Source: Bacteriovorax sp.
GTDB lineage: Bacteria; Bdellovibrionota; Bacteriovoracia; Bacteriovoracales; Bacteriovoracaceae
Reading direction: 5' to 3'
Length of the DNA: 36,814 nt
Assembly (NCBI GenBank): GCA_028710485.1
Contig: JAQTTZ010000031.1
Span: 1 to 36,814, forward strand
In this document: one piece after another, positions 23,760-32,779 of the stretch
Layout: each line of letters starts with the position of its first letter
How positions within the stretch are numbered: position 1 is the stretch's first letter
Position numbers and translations under genes: made by a program
The notes under the pieces: generated by a model
The model's database searches: none
Told to the model about the DNA's origin: nothing
Seen by the model: only the letters and a program-made list of their open reading frames with translations

Positions 23760-24230
23760 TCAACAATCTGTCTCATTTAGCATCTCTATTTTTTCAATTT
23801 GTGTAATTTTAGCAAGCCTTCTCAAATGTCTTAATTTGCCGCTAAATTTCGCATTTAAAAAAGTTTGGATTAATTCTATTGCAAATGGAAATGTCACTAG
23901 CTGTGCACCCATGCAAATAATATTCATATCATCGTGTTCAACCCCTTGGCGGGCAGAAAACAAATCATGAACAAGTGCTGCTCGGACATTTTTAATTTTA
24001 TTGGCAGCAATACTCGCACCTACTCCACTTCCACAGATCGCAATTCCTCGATCAATAGCTCCGCTGGAAACGGCACGGGCCAATGGAAATACATAATCGG
24101 GATAATCATCGTCCGAGTTGTTAGTGCTCGCTCCGAAATCAATCAATTCAATGCCGTCATTTTGGAAGGCAGTTATTAACTCTTTCTTCAATTCAAATCC
24201 TCTATGATCGGCAGCAATTCCCACTCGCAT
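23760..24230 (-). CDS. rpiB: Ribose-5-phosphate isomerase B
   Basis: Interconverts ribulose-5-phosphate and ribose-5-phosphate. The 156-residue RpiB/LacAB-family protein has MRVGIAADHRGFELKKEL, the catalytic Cys in AICGSGVGASIAANK and ALVHDLFSARQGVEHDDMN, then ICMGAQL, all at the expected positions. It begins 3 nt after the tkt stop with GAGAGG upstream, so it is coupled to tkt. This is the B-type enzyme; no rpiA is in the window. Confidence 0.96.
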   Translation of the reverse strand: MRVGIAADHRGFELKKELITAFQNDGIELIDFGASTNNSDDDYPDYVFPLARAVSSGAIDRGIAICGSGVGASIAANKIKNVRAALVHDLFSARQGVEHDDMNIICMGAQLVTFPFAIELIQTFLNAKFSGKLRHLRRLAKITQIEKIEMLNETDC

Positions 24231-24233
24231 TTT

Positions 24234-26282
24234 TCACCTCTCGTTCGCAGTAAGAATAAACGACTGGGCCAATTTAAAAATATTCTCTACATTAAATCCA
24301 TATTCCTTCATCACGACTTCTCCAGGAGCAGAAGCACCGTAGCGATCCACACCAACAACTTCTATTAACTTATTACTTTTTTTACTTTTTTTACTAAGAT
24401 AAGAATTCCATCCCAAAGACCTACCCGCCTCTATGACTAACTTCGGAACCTTATGCGGAAGAACTTCTTCTTGATATTCATCAGGATTATCTGCAAAGAT
24501 ATTCACACTGGGAATACTCACGACTCGAACAGCAATACTTATATTTTCTAAACGCCTCTGAACTTCAAGAGCAAGATGAACTTCAGAACCTGTCGCCAAT
24601 AATATTAAATTGAGTTTAGAATTAAGCGTTGTATCTGATAAAATATAGCCCCCGCGAGAAACTCCATTTTTGAGTTGCGGGAATTTATCAGAATGTAAAA
24701 TTGGTAGTTTTTGTCGAGTCAAAATCAAAGCAATGGGAGCACTTCGATTCGCAATTATAAACTCCCAACAGGCCAAGGTTTCATTGGCATCGGCAGGCCT
24801 TAGAACTGTTAAACCTGGAATTGATCTCAATCCTAATAATTGTTCCACTGGTTGATGAGTCGGTCCATCTTCTCCCAGCGCAATGCTATCATGAGTAAAA
24901 ATGTAAATAACTGGCAATTCATTCATGGCCGCAAGACGTATTGGAGGTCGCATATAATCACTAAAAATTAAAAATGTTGCTCCGTAAACAATAAAACCTT
25001 TATGAAGGGTTATTCCATTCAGAATTCCTCCCATGGCATGCTCTCGAATTCCAAAATGAATATTAAGTCCAGTGCGTGTAGCAGCACTAAAATCGCCACC
25101 ATCTTGAATATAAGTTTTTGTACTTGGTGCAAGATCAGCTGCTCCACCAATCAGTTCAGGAATATGAACAGCTAAATTATTAAGTGCAAATTCTGAAGCA
25201 CTTCTTGAAGACATCTCTTCTTCATTTATTTTTATTTCACCTGCACTCCACCCAAGAGGCAATTGACTTTTTTGGACACGCTCCAATTCAAGTGCTAAAG
25301 CTGGAAAGTCCAGAGAATAAGAATTAAAACGTTCATTCCAATCACTTTGATCTTTTTTTCCTCTAGAAAGTGCCATCCGAAAATGTTTTAGGGCCTCGTC
25401 TGGAACAAAAAATGAGGGACCTATTGGCCATCCCAAATTCTGCTTCGTAAGAATGACTTCATCACTCCCTAGTGGTTCACCGTGTGCTTTTTCGCTATCT
25501 TGCTTATGAGGACTACCAAAACCAATATGGGTGCTAACTACTATTAACGAAGGTCTATCTTTAATTTCTTTTGCAGCTTCTAATGCCTTAATAATCGAAG
25601 ATATTTTATTTCCGTCCTCGATATGTTGAGTATGCCACTCATAAGCTGAGAAACGCTTTCCTACATCTTCAGTGAATGCCAGCGTCGTACTTCCTTCAAT
25701 CGTGATTCGGTTTTGATCGTAAAGAACAATCAGTTTTCCTAGACGCTGATGGCCGGCAAATGAAGCGGCTTCAGATGTTACTCCCTCCATCATGTCTCCA
25801 TCACTGGCAATGACATAAGTGTAATGATTGATGATTTCATGACCTGGCCGATTAAATCTAGCGCCTAATGCTTGCTCGGCCATGGCCATACCAACTGCAT
25901 TTGAAAAACCTTGCCCTAGTGGGCCGGTTGTCGCTTCCACTCCGGGTGTTTTTCTATATTCGGGGTGTCCAGGAGTTAAACTATTCCATTGTCGAAATTT
26001 TTTTAATTCATCGAGGGATAGATTAAAACCGGTCAAATAAAGAAGGGAATATAAAAGTGCAGATCCATGGCCTGCAGATAAAACAAACCGGTCACGATCC
26101 GTCCATTCAGGATCCAGTGGATTGTATTTAAGAAAGCGATCCCACAACGTATAGGCCATGGGGGAAGCCCCTAAAGGCAACCCTGGATGTCCTGACTTTG
26201 CTTTTTCAACTGCGTCGACTGCTAAAAAGCGAAGAGCGTTGATACATAATAAATCTAATTCAGACTGATCCCCGTTCTTCAT
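24234..26282 (-). CDS. tkt: Transketolase
   Basis: TPP-dependent transfer of two-carbon units between pentose, hexose and other sugar phosphates. The 682-residue protein is full length. Its TPP domain has [24 protein letters not shown] and [19 protein letters not shown]. The pyrimidine domain has [14 protein letters not shown] and [20 protein letters not shown]. The C-terminal domain ends [17 protein letters not shown]. It is the first gene of the operon, with a 214-nt divergent region to the hydrolase gene. AAAGG precedes the ATG. Confidence 0.97.
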   Translation of the reverse strand: MKNGDQSELDLLCINALRFLAVDAVEKAKSGHPGLPLGASPMAYTLWDRFLKYNPLDPEWTDRDRFVLSAGHGSALLYSLLYLTGFNLSLDELKKFRQWNSLTPGHPEYRKTPGVEATTGPLGQGFSNAVGMAMAEQALGARFNRPGHEIINHYTYVIASDGDMMEGVTSEAASFAGHQRLGKLIVLYDQNRITIEGSTTLAFTEDVGKRFSAYEWHTQHIEDGNKISSIIKALEAAKEIKDRPSLIVVSTHIGFGSPHKQDSEKAHGEPLGSDEVILTKQNLGWPIGPSFFVPDEALKHFRMALSRGKKDQSDWNERFNSYSLDFPALALELERVQKSQLPLGWSAGEIKINEEEMSSRSASEFALNNLAVHIPELIGGAADLAPSTKTYIQDGGDFSAATRTGLNIHFGIREHAMGGILNGITLHKGFIVYGATFLIFSDYMRPPIRLAAMNELPVIYIFTHDSIALGEDGPTHQPVEQLLGLRSIPGLTVLRPADANETLACWEFIIANRSAPIALILTRQKLPILHSDKFPQLKNGVSRGGYILSDTTLNSKLNLILLATGSEVHLALEVQRRLENISIAVRVVSIPSVNIFADNPDEYQEEVLPHKVPKLVIEAGRSLGWNSYLSKKSKKSNKLIEVVGVDRYGASAPGEVVMKEYGFNVENIFKLAQSFILTANER

Positions 26283-26496
26283 TTAAATACCTTTTCGTTG
26301 AAAAAAAATGCGCACTTTAAACAGCTAAGCTTAAGGTCAAAAAATTGAGAATAAAAATATTCAAAAACGATTTTATACATCTCTAAAATATATGCTTCAG
26401 AAATTTAATTCATAAGAATTCAGTATGACAGTAATAGGGATTTAATATTTTCTTTATTTTTATTAATTGAATAAGGTTTGTTATCTCGGAGGTAAA

Positions 26497-27777
26497 TTGG
26501 GAATAAATGTAAACTCCGTAAATTGGGATTTTCTTCTTCGACTTCAAAAGGATTCGTTTCAATATTTTGTTGACCTTGCAAACCCCAACAATGGATTAAT
26601 TCCAGATACGGATAATAAAGAGTCCTCTGCAAGCATTGCAGGCATGGGGTTTGCTTTAAGTTGCTACCCCATAGCTATTGAAAAAAAATTTATGTCTCGA
26701 AGCGAGGTCATTGACAGAATTCTTGTTGTCCTAAATTTTTTTGCCGATAGTGAACAAAGTGATAATGAAAACGCTACAGGATACAAAGGTTTCTACTACC
26801 ATTTTCTAGACATGAAAACAGGACTCCGGGCCGGTGGCTGCGAGCTATCGTTTGTTGACACAGGTTTTTTATTGGCAGGAATTTTATGTGTGGCAACTTA
26901 TTTTCAAGGCACCGATCCAGTGGAGAAAAAAATTCGCTCTTTGGCCGATTATCTTTATAGACGGGTTGATTGGCAATGGGCCATATGCGAAAAGTTATCG
27001 CTCTCACAAGGATGGACCCCCTCTTCTGGATTCATACATTATGCTTGGGAAGGATATAATGAAGCGTTGTTACTTTATACTTTGGGACTGGGCTCTCCGA
27101 CTTTTCCGCTTGCAGAAAAAAGTTTTGCGGTATGGACATCAACCTATCAATGGGAAAATATATACGATGTAGATTTTCTTTACGCCGGACCTCTATTCAT
27201 TCATATGTATTCTCATGCGTGGATTGATTTTAGAGGCATACGCGATAAATTTATGCGTGAAAAAAAAATTGATTACTTTGAAAATTCACGCCGTGCTTTA
27301 AAAGTTCAGCAAATTTATTGTGATCGAAACCCAAATAATTTTAAAGGCTACGAAAAAAACTGTTGGGGAATTACTGCAGATCTAGGACCCGATTATCAAA
27401 AACAAATTATTAATGGAAAACCAATCACCTTTTATTCTTATGCTGCTCGAGGAGTTCCCTATGGACCTGATGATGGAACAATCGCTCCATGGGCAACACT
27501 CGCTTCCCTTTGTTTTGACGAAACAATTGGCATTTCCGCCATTAACCATCTTCGAGTAAATTATCCACAAATTCTAGGCAAGTACGGATTCAAGTGCAGT
27601 TTTAATGATTCAATTGTTCCGCCATGGTTCCCAGAAAGATTTTATGCTCTTGATTTAGGCATCAGTATCTTAATGTTAGAAAATGCACAAAATAATTTTA
27701 CATGGAACTTGATGAAAAAATGTCCAGTTATTTCCAATGGACTTCGCCGAGCTGGATTTCGAGGTGGATGGTTATGA
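26497..27777 (+). CDS. Putative glucoamylase/beta-1,2-glucanase-like glycoside hydrolase (PF10091, GH144-like)
   Basis: The 426-residue protein resembles the PF10091 'glycoamylase' family, which includes GH144 endo-beta-1,2-glucanases. An alpha/alpha-barrel is suggested by regularly spaced helices. Landmarks are LLRLQKDSFQYFVDLANP, GLIPDT, ASIAGMGFALSCYPIA, GFYYHFLDMKTG, ELSFVDTGFLLAGIL, WEGYNEALLLYTLGLGS, FIHMYSHAWIDFRG, NCWGITADLGP and YGPDDGTIAPWATLASL. No signal peptide is visible, so it is probably cytoplasmic, unlike many homologues. The longest frame begins at TTG 26467 without a ribosome site, while GGAGG lies 4 nt before TTG 26497, so I start there. It overlaps the oxidoreductase gene by ATGA. 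Confidence 0.82.
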   Translation: MGINVNSVNWDFLLRLQKDSFQYFVDLANPNNGLIPDTDNKESSASIAGMGFALSCYPIAIEKKFMSRSEVIDRILVVLNFFADSEQSDNENATGYKGFYYHFLDMKTGLRAGGCELSFVDTGFLLAGILCVATYFQGTDPVEKKIRSLADYLYRRVDWQWAICEKLSLSQGWTPSSGFIHYAWEGYNEALLLYTLGLGSPTFPLAEKSFAVWTSTYQWENIYDVDFLYAGPLFIHMYSHAWIDFRGIRDKFMREKKIDYFENSRRALKVQQIYCDRNPNNFKGYEKNCWGITADLGPDYQKQIINGKPITFYSYAARGVPYGPDDGTIAPWATLASLCFDETIGISAINHLRVNYPQILGKYGFKCSFNDSIVPPWFPERFYALDLGISILMLENAQNNFTWNLMKKCPVISNGLRRAGFRGGWL

Positions 27778-29318
27778 ATGCGAATTCAAAAATTCTTTTG
27801 ATGCCAGATGATTTCTACAATCGTAAATTACTCACGCAAGTTCATCCAGACAACTGGATTAATCCAGTACCTGCCAAATGCTATAATATCGTTGTTATCG
27901 GTGCCGGAACAGCAGGTCTTGTCACTGCTGCAGCTGCCGCCAGCTTAGGTGCCAAGGTAGCGCTTGTGGAAAAAAACTTAATGGGCGGAGACTGTCTCAA
28001 TGTGGGATGCATTCCCTCCAAGACCCTCGCTAGGGCCGCTAGGATTTGTTCAGACATACGCCAGGCCGCCAATTATGGAGTCCGTGGTAATATAAAACTC
28101 GAAAATTTTGAAGTTGATTTTGAATATGTTATGGAAAGAGTCAGAAGCATTAGAGCTCAGGTTGCAACTCACGATTCGGCCGAAAGATTTTCCGAACTCG
28201 GTGTGGATATTTTTTTTGGTAAGGCAATATTTCTTGACCAGGAAACCGTGAGTGTAGGCTCCAGTATTCTTCGTTTTAAAAAAGCTGTCATTGCAACAGG
28301 AAGTCATCCTCGTCATCAAAAAATTCCAGGCATGGATGAAAAATATTATCTAACCAACGAAACAGTTTTCAATCTCACCAAACTTCCCCCGCGCTTGATG
28401 GTGATTGGAGGAGGTCCACTTGGCTGTGAACTCGCCCAGGCCTTCCAAAGGTTTGGATCCAAGGTTACCATTGTCCAAAAAACTCCGCTCTTTCTTCCTC
28501 GTGAAGAGCGAGATGCTGCTCAATTGCTTTCAGACTCCTTCGCTAAAGATGAAATACAAATTAGACTCAACAGCGTTGTGACGGGATTTTCTACTAACGG
28601 AGAAGAAAAAATTATCCAAATTAATAATCAGAATGAAACTCAAACAATTCATGTCGATGCCATAATTACAGGAATCGGACGCGTCCCAAATATCGAAGAT
28701 TTAAATCTTGAAGCGGCCAATATAAAATATAATGAGAAAGGAATCACTGTGAATGATTTTCTTCAGACCAGTAATCCAAATGTCTACGCAGCAGGAGACG
28801 TTTGTTCAGAATATCAGTACACTCATGTGGCCGATGCAACGGCAAGAATTGTCGTTCAAAATGCTTTATTCTTAGGACGAAAAAGATTTTCCGATCTTAT
28901 CATTCCCTGGTGCACTTACACCGATCCAGAAATAGCCCATATTGGAATTTATGTGCGCGATGCTCGTGCTCTTGGGCTTCCTATTAAGTCTTATACTATT
29001 CCAATGCATCAAGTAGATCGAGCTGTCGCCGATGGCGAAGAGCAAGGTTTTGTAAAAATACATGTGCGTGAAGGGACGGATAAAATTCTCGGTGCAACCA
29101 TTGTGGCAAGGCATGCCGGAGAAATGATCAATGAAGTTTCATTAGCAATGGTTGCAGGCCTTGGATTACGAGATATTGAAAAAGTGATCCACTCGTATCC
29201 AACTCAGGCCGAAGGAATTAAAAAGGCAGCCGATGCCTATAACAGAACCAAATTAACTCCTCTCTTTGGAAAACTGAGTCGTTTTTGGCTGAGTCTAACA
29301 AGAAAAACTCATTTTTGA
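27774..29318 (+). CDS. FAD-dependent pyridine nucleotide-disulfide oxidoreductase (MerA-like core)
   Basis: The 514-residue class I flavoprotein has FAD motif VVIGAGTAGLVTAAAAASLG, then the redox-active pair C74/C79 in GGDCLNVGCIPSK. The NAD(P)-binding loop is MVIGGGPLGCELAQAFQRFG, FAD motif 2 is VYAAGDVC and the dimer-interface His-Glu is in HSYPTQAEG. It lacks the N-terminal HMA domain and the C-terminal vicinal cysteines of true mercuric reductase, and it has no lipoamide-enzyme context. The substrate is open. About 45 extra residues precede the FAD fold. The ATG at 27774 overlaps the hydrolase stop with GAGGTGG upstream; the longer frame from 27702 is rejected. The 3' end overlaps the convergent protease gene by 10 nt. 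Confidence 0.9.
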   Translation: MNANSKILLMPDDFYNRKLLTQVHPDNWINPVPAKCYNIVVIGAGTAGLVTAAAAASLGAKVALVEKNLMGGDCLNVGCIPSKTLARAARICSDIRQAANYGVRGNIKLENFEVDFEYVMERVRSIRAQVATHDSAERFSELGVDIFFGKAIFLDQETVSVGSSILRFKKAVIATGSHPRHQKIPGMDEKYYLTNETVFNLTKLPPRLMVIGGGPLGCELAQAFQRFGSKVTIVQKTPLFLPREERDAAQLLSDSFAKDEIQIRLNSVVTGFSTNGEEKIIQINNQNETQTIHVDAIITGIGRVPNIEDLNLEAANIKYNEKGITVNDFLQTSNPNVYAAGDVCSEYQYTHVADATARIVVQNALFLGRKRFSDLIIPWCTYTDPEIAHIGIYVRDARALGLPIKSYTIPMHQVDRAVADGEEQGFVKIHVREGTDKILGATIVARHAGEMINEVSLAMVAGLGLRDIEKVIHSYPTQAEGIKKAADAYNRTKLTPLFGKLSRFWLSLTRKTHF

Positions 29319-30694
29319 TCAACTGGATGATAAATTCTTTTTAAAACTTTAAATCCAGTATCAGAAAAATAATAAATAGTTGTTCTTAAGAATGATTTAT
29401 TAGTGGCCGAGCTCAGTAAGTCAGTTACCTCAGGTACATTCATCATCTCAGTTGATATATCTAAATTAATTGGGGTATTAGCATCCCAAATTAGATTGTC
29501 CTTATGCGATTCTGGTGAAAAATAAAGCATAGATCTAACCACTGTCTCATTAAACTTAAGTGTATTTTCTGTTGAGAGAGAAACGATCTCAACATTTTTA
29601 TCGCTGGGATCTTCAAGTGAAGTTCCTGGTTGTTTTACCAAATAACTGCTCACAAAGAGGAAGTGTCCAGTAGCTCCTTGAACTTTACCTGTTGCTTTAA
29701 TAGAAAGAGATTGGTCACTTTCAAGCTTAGATTTAACTGAAAAATTCTTTAAACTCAAATTATCCACAACACTGCCTTTTGGTAGTGCCAGGGTGCCATT
29801 TAATTTGACTGACATATACTGTCCCGAACTGAAGCGATCGAGAGTATCAAAGGTTAGTGTTCCATAACCTTCATGTCCCCATTCTTCTCCCCAGCTGTTT
29901 TTGAAGAAAAATATTTTTTTATCCATATCGTATCCAGTGATAGTCACTGCATGACCACCACACGCCTCAGGGGTTTTCAAACATTCTTCTCGAAGAGCAT
30001 CGTTGTAAAAAATATCCCCAGACTCAGGCCATCCATTTTCGTTGACGATTAAACCAAAACTTAATGGACGTTTTTCTATTGCTAAAAATTTTATGACCTC
30101 ATTAGTATTGCTTGGAACATTTATTACTTCAAAACCATCAGCATTAATGACTTTTTTCATAATATTGTCAGTTGGACGATTATGAGAAAAACAATTTTTA
30201 GGTGCCGCTGCATCAGTACTTTTAAATTGAGAACAAGGTAAGCTTTTCACAAACCATGAAGGTTGATAGGCCCAGTCGCTTTCGACTAGTATCCCATTTT
30301 TTTTCAGTACTATTAAATTATAGCCCACATTCGACCCTTCATCATCAGCAAAGAAACCAGCACTCTTTGTTTTATAATTTAAGTATTCTTCAGAAAGATT
30401 TGTCTCAAGCTGCAAATCTTTTTTGATTGAAGCCTCAACGATTGCCATGACTGTAAAAAAGGTACAAGTTCCCCGGTTTCCCTGGTTCTTTACCGGGGTC
30501 ATATCATTTTTTAAATCGACGATTCTAGGTAAGCCAGCTAATTCTTTTTCATCGATTGTGCTTGGATTATTTAAATCGACAAACGCACTTAAAACCATCT
30601 TGTGTTTAAAAGTTGAACCATTGACAACTTTTTTTGGACCACATGATTGAGTGATACAAGCGATAGCAAGAAGAGCGAAACTAATTTTTTTCAT
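29309..30694 (-). CDS. Exported papain-family (C1) cysteine protease
   Basis: The 461-residue precursor has a signal sequence and a possible but imperfect lipobox (ITQSC, C18). The catalytic domain covers about residues 55-300: Q71 (oxyanion hole) and C77 in VKNQGNRGTCTFF, H248 in CGGHAVTITGYD, and N266 in FKNSWGEEWG. All four catalytic positions are present, but the usual Trp after the Cys is replaced by Thr (CTFF instead of CWAF). No typical inhibitory propeptide is seen. A C-terminal region of about 160 residues is beta-rich and unrecognised, perhaps an adhesion or regulatory domain. It is exported to the envelope. A role in degrading foreign or prey protein is only inference. Confidence 0.88.
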   Translation of the reverse strand: MKKISFALLAIACITQSCGPKKVVNGSTFKHKMVLSAFVDLNNPSTIDEKELAGLPRIVDLKNDMTPVKNQGNRGTCTFFTVMAIVEASIKKDLQLETNLSEEYLNYKTKSAGFFADDEGSNVGYNLIVLKKNGILVESDWAYQPSWFVKSLPCSQFKSTDAAAPKNCFSHNRPTDNIMKKVINADGFEVINVPSNTNEVIKFLAIEKRPLSFGLIVNENGWPESGDIFYNDALREECLKTPEACGGHAVTITGYDMDKKIFFFKNSWGEEWGHEGYGTLTFDTLDRFSSGQYMSVKLNGTLALPKGSVVDNLSLKNFSVKSKLESDQSLSIKATGKVQGATGHFLFVSSYLVKQPGTSLEDPSDKNVEIVSLSTENTLKFNETVVRSMLYFSPESHKDNLIWDANTPINLDISTEMMNVPEVTDLLSSATNKSFLRTTIYYFSDTGFKVLKRIYHPVDQK

Positions 30695-30909
30695 AATTCT
30701 CTTAATCGTTTTAGAAAGTGGTCTGGCCCACCTGCTGTTAATAATAGATGAACTATTATTGCAAGATTAAAAAAGATTGGCCGATATTTAGCATTATTTA
30801 CATAGCTGTATAGAAATTTGACAGTGAGATATTATTCTAGGTAGTTAAAAGCAATCAATTCCTTTTCTTAGCTTGGTTATAAGTCGAATAGATATTTTTT
30901 ATTATTTTT

Positions 30910-30938
30910 TTGAAACAAGCCGCCGTAACTTTTATATA
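30910..30938 (+). promoter_or_regulatory. Sigma-70-type promoter
   Basis: TTGAAA (30910-30915) and TATATA (30933-30938) are separated by 17 nt, close to the -35/-10 consensus at ideal spacing. It lies 22 nt upstream of the ATG at 30961, implying a leader of roughly 15 nt. It would drive the exported protein, lipoprotein and nfo genes. Confidence 0.45.
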
Positions 30939-30960
30939 GAAATTAAGTCATGGAGCCGCT

Positions 30961-31422
30961 ATGCCCACGAAAATCCCCCTTGTAATCAAATCGTTTATCA
31001 TCTCAACTCTGATAACTGCATCTTTTTGTGCCAGTGCTCAGCATGGGGGACGGCATTTCGAAGGAAGTCGGCGTCAAGGAGGCATTGGCCGCTGGCATGG
31101 CGGTAATATTCACCACTTTGAATTTCACGATCGAGCTTTATGGCGTGGAGGACATTGGCGTCATGCTAGATACAGTGGACGTTTTGGATGGTGGTGGGTA
31201 GTGGGTCCTACTTGGTATTTTTATTCTCAACCAATCTATCCTTACCCCGATCCCTATACACCTTCAGTCGTAGCTACACCTCAAAGCTCTCCTGTACAGA
31301 ACTGGTATTTCTGCGAGGCTTCTAAAGACTATTACCCTTATGTCGCCACCTGTCCTGGTGGATGGAAAACGGTTCCTGCAACTCCGTCATCTGTTGCACC
31401 AGACAGTCCTCCCAAAAAATAA
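30961..31422 (+). CDS. Exported His/Gly/Trp-rich protein
   Basis: The 153-residue preprotein has a signal peptide ending SFCASA (about residue 26). The mature region starts with a stretch rich in Gly, His, Arg and Trp (RHFEGSRRQGGIGRWHGG, HWRHARYSG, FGWWWVVGPTWYF) that could bind metal or associate with membranes. A Pro/Tyr-rich linker (YPYPDPYTP) leads to a compact C-terminal motif, WYFCEASKDYYPYVATCPGGW, with two cysteines. I know that motif from many short proteobacterial envelope proteins of unknown function. GGAG precedes the ATG. The lipoprotein gene starts 14 nt downstream. Confidence 0.78.
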   Translation: MPTKIPLVIKSFIISTLITASFCASAQHGGRHFEGSRRQGGIGRWHGGNIHHFEFHDRALWRGGHWRHARYSGRFGWWWVVGPTWYFYSQPIYPYPDPYTPSVVATPQSSPVQNWYFCEASKDYYPYVATCPGGWKTVPATPSSVAPDSPPKK

Positions 31423-31436
31423 ATAAGGAGATAAAC

Positions 31437-31928
31437 ATGATTTCTAGTTGGTATCGTAAAATTTTTTATTGCTCGGTGCTTAGTATTTCTATTTTATTTT
31501 CAGGGTGTTCATCAACCACGCCCACTGGCCCCAAAATAGCGGTTATGCCGGCACCTGGAAAACCATTTGATGTGTTTGTAACAGACGACACTTTATGCCG
31601 CCAATACGCTATGCAATCCATTGGCCTGGCCCCCAAATCAGCATCAGCTAATGCCGTTGGGACTGCTGTTGCCGGAACTGCACTTGGCACGGCCGCAGGA
31701 GCATTGATGGGTGGACGCCAAGGTGCTTCTGTCGGAGCAGGAGTAGGACTTATTGGTGGCTCCATGGCAGGTTCAGGACAGGCTGGGTATGAAGCGCGAG
31801 ATGTTCAGTGGAGTTACGACAATGCCTACGCTCAGTGCATGTATGCCAAAGGTAATCAGGTCCCAGGCTTTCAAATTCAACAACAAGTACCACCTCCTCC
31901 AGCTTCTAAAGCTGAAAACAAAAAATAA
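31437..31928 (+). CDS. Glycine-zipper lipoprotein
   Basis: The 163-residue precursor has lipobox LFSGC. The mature protein contains DDTLCRQYAMQSIG, then a long Gly/Ala glycine-zipper segment (about residues 75-118: AVGTAVAGTALGTAAGALMG, then GGRQGASVGAGVGLIGGSMAG) expected to insert in or pack on a membrane. The recognisable tail is YDNAYAQCMYAKGNQVPG, with a Pro/Gln-rich end. The family is the YMGG/glycine-zipper outer-membrane lipoprotein type. The frame opens at 31362 inside the upstream gene, but AAGGAG is just before the ATG at 31437 and the signal sequence starts there. nfo begins 2 nt after its stop. Confidence 0.82.
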   Translation: MISSWYRKIFYCSVLSISILFSGCSSTTPTGPKIAVMPAPGKPFDVFVTDDTLCRQYAMQSIGLAPKSASANAVGTAVAGTALGTAAGALMGGRQGASVGAGVGLIGGSMAGSGQAGYEARDVQWSYDNAYAQCMYAKGNQVPGFQIQQQVPPPPASKAENKK

Positions 31929-31930
31929 TT

Positions 31931-32779
31931 ATGGTAAGTATTGGTGCCCATGTATCTGTCGCTGGTGGTTTATACAAGGGTATAGAAAAAGCTGTGGCGA
32001 TTGGTGCTCATACTATTCAAATTTTTGGGTCTTCACCACGTCAATGGACAACTCGATTTCCAGATCAGCATTCAATTGATCTTTATAAAGACGCGATTAA
32101 AAAAAGTAAAATCACTTCAGTTTATCTCCACGCTCCTTATCTGGTTAATCTTGGAACTTTTAAAGATGATCATTGGAATAAATCGATAAAAAATTTAATT
32201 GATCATTTGCAAATTGCCAAACTCATTAATGCCAATGGTCTCATTTTTCACGTAGGAACTATATCCCCTCCCGAAAAATCAAGAACACTCTCACTCGAGC
32301 GCGCGGCCCTTGGGATGAAGGAAGTTCTAAAACAAGTAAAAGGTAAAACCCAATTGATCATGGAAAATTCTGCTGGAGGCTCAAATAAAATTGGTTATAG
32401 CATTGAGGATTTGGCCGCAATCTTTAAAAAAGTGAAATCATCGAGAGTAAAAATTTGTTTGGACACGGCCCACGCCCTTGAAGCGGGATTGATAGAGTCT
32501 TACTCTCCTCCACTTATAAAAAAACTTTTTGATGAATTTGATGACAAAATAGGTCTTGAACATCTCAGTGTCCTGCACATTAATGATTCAAAAACTCCCT
32601 ATAACTCTCACCACGACCTTCATGAAAATATTGGAAAAGGCCATATCGGCCTGGAAGGTTTCAAGAATTTGGCCCGTGAAAAACGAGTGAGAAATAAACC
32701 TTGGATACTGGAAGTTCCCGGGTTTGATCATGTTGGGCCTGATAAAAAAAATATTGAACTCTTAAATTCTTGTTTCTAA
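31931..32779 (+). CDS. nfo: Endonuclease IV (AP endonuclease)
   Basis: Cleaves DNA at abasic sites and removes blocked 3' ends in base-excision repair, using a tri-zinc centre. The 282-residue TIM-barrel protein has the AP endonuclease 2 signature residues: H in [12 protein letters not shown] in IFHVGT, E in [10 protein letters not shown] and H in [18 protein letters not shown] in ENIGKGHIG and E in ILEVPG. It starts 2 nt after the glycine-zipper lipoprotein, so it is probably read from the same message, an unusual pairing. The end overlaps convergent trmA by 4 nt. Confidence 0.96.
   Translation: MVSIGAHVSVAGGLYKGIEKAVAIGAHTIQIFGSSPRQWTTRFPDQHSIDLYKDAIKKSKITSVYLHAPYLVNLGTFKDDHWNKSIKNLIDHLQIAKLINANGLIFHVGTISPPEKSRTLSLERAALGMKEVLKQVKGKTQLIMENSAGGSNKIGYSIEDLAAIFKKVKSSRVKICLDTAHALEAGLIESYSPPLIKKLFDEFDDKIGLEHLSVLHINDSKTPYNSHHDLHENIGKGHIGLEGFKNLAREKRVRNKPWILEVPGFDHVGPDKKNIELLNSCF

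Noticed and set aside
27774-29318. Calling the flavoprotein a mercuric reductase (merA)
   Set aside because: No HMA domain, no C-terminal vicinal cysteines, and no mer neighbours. Only the common disulfide oxidoreductase core is present.
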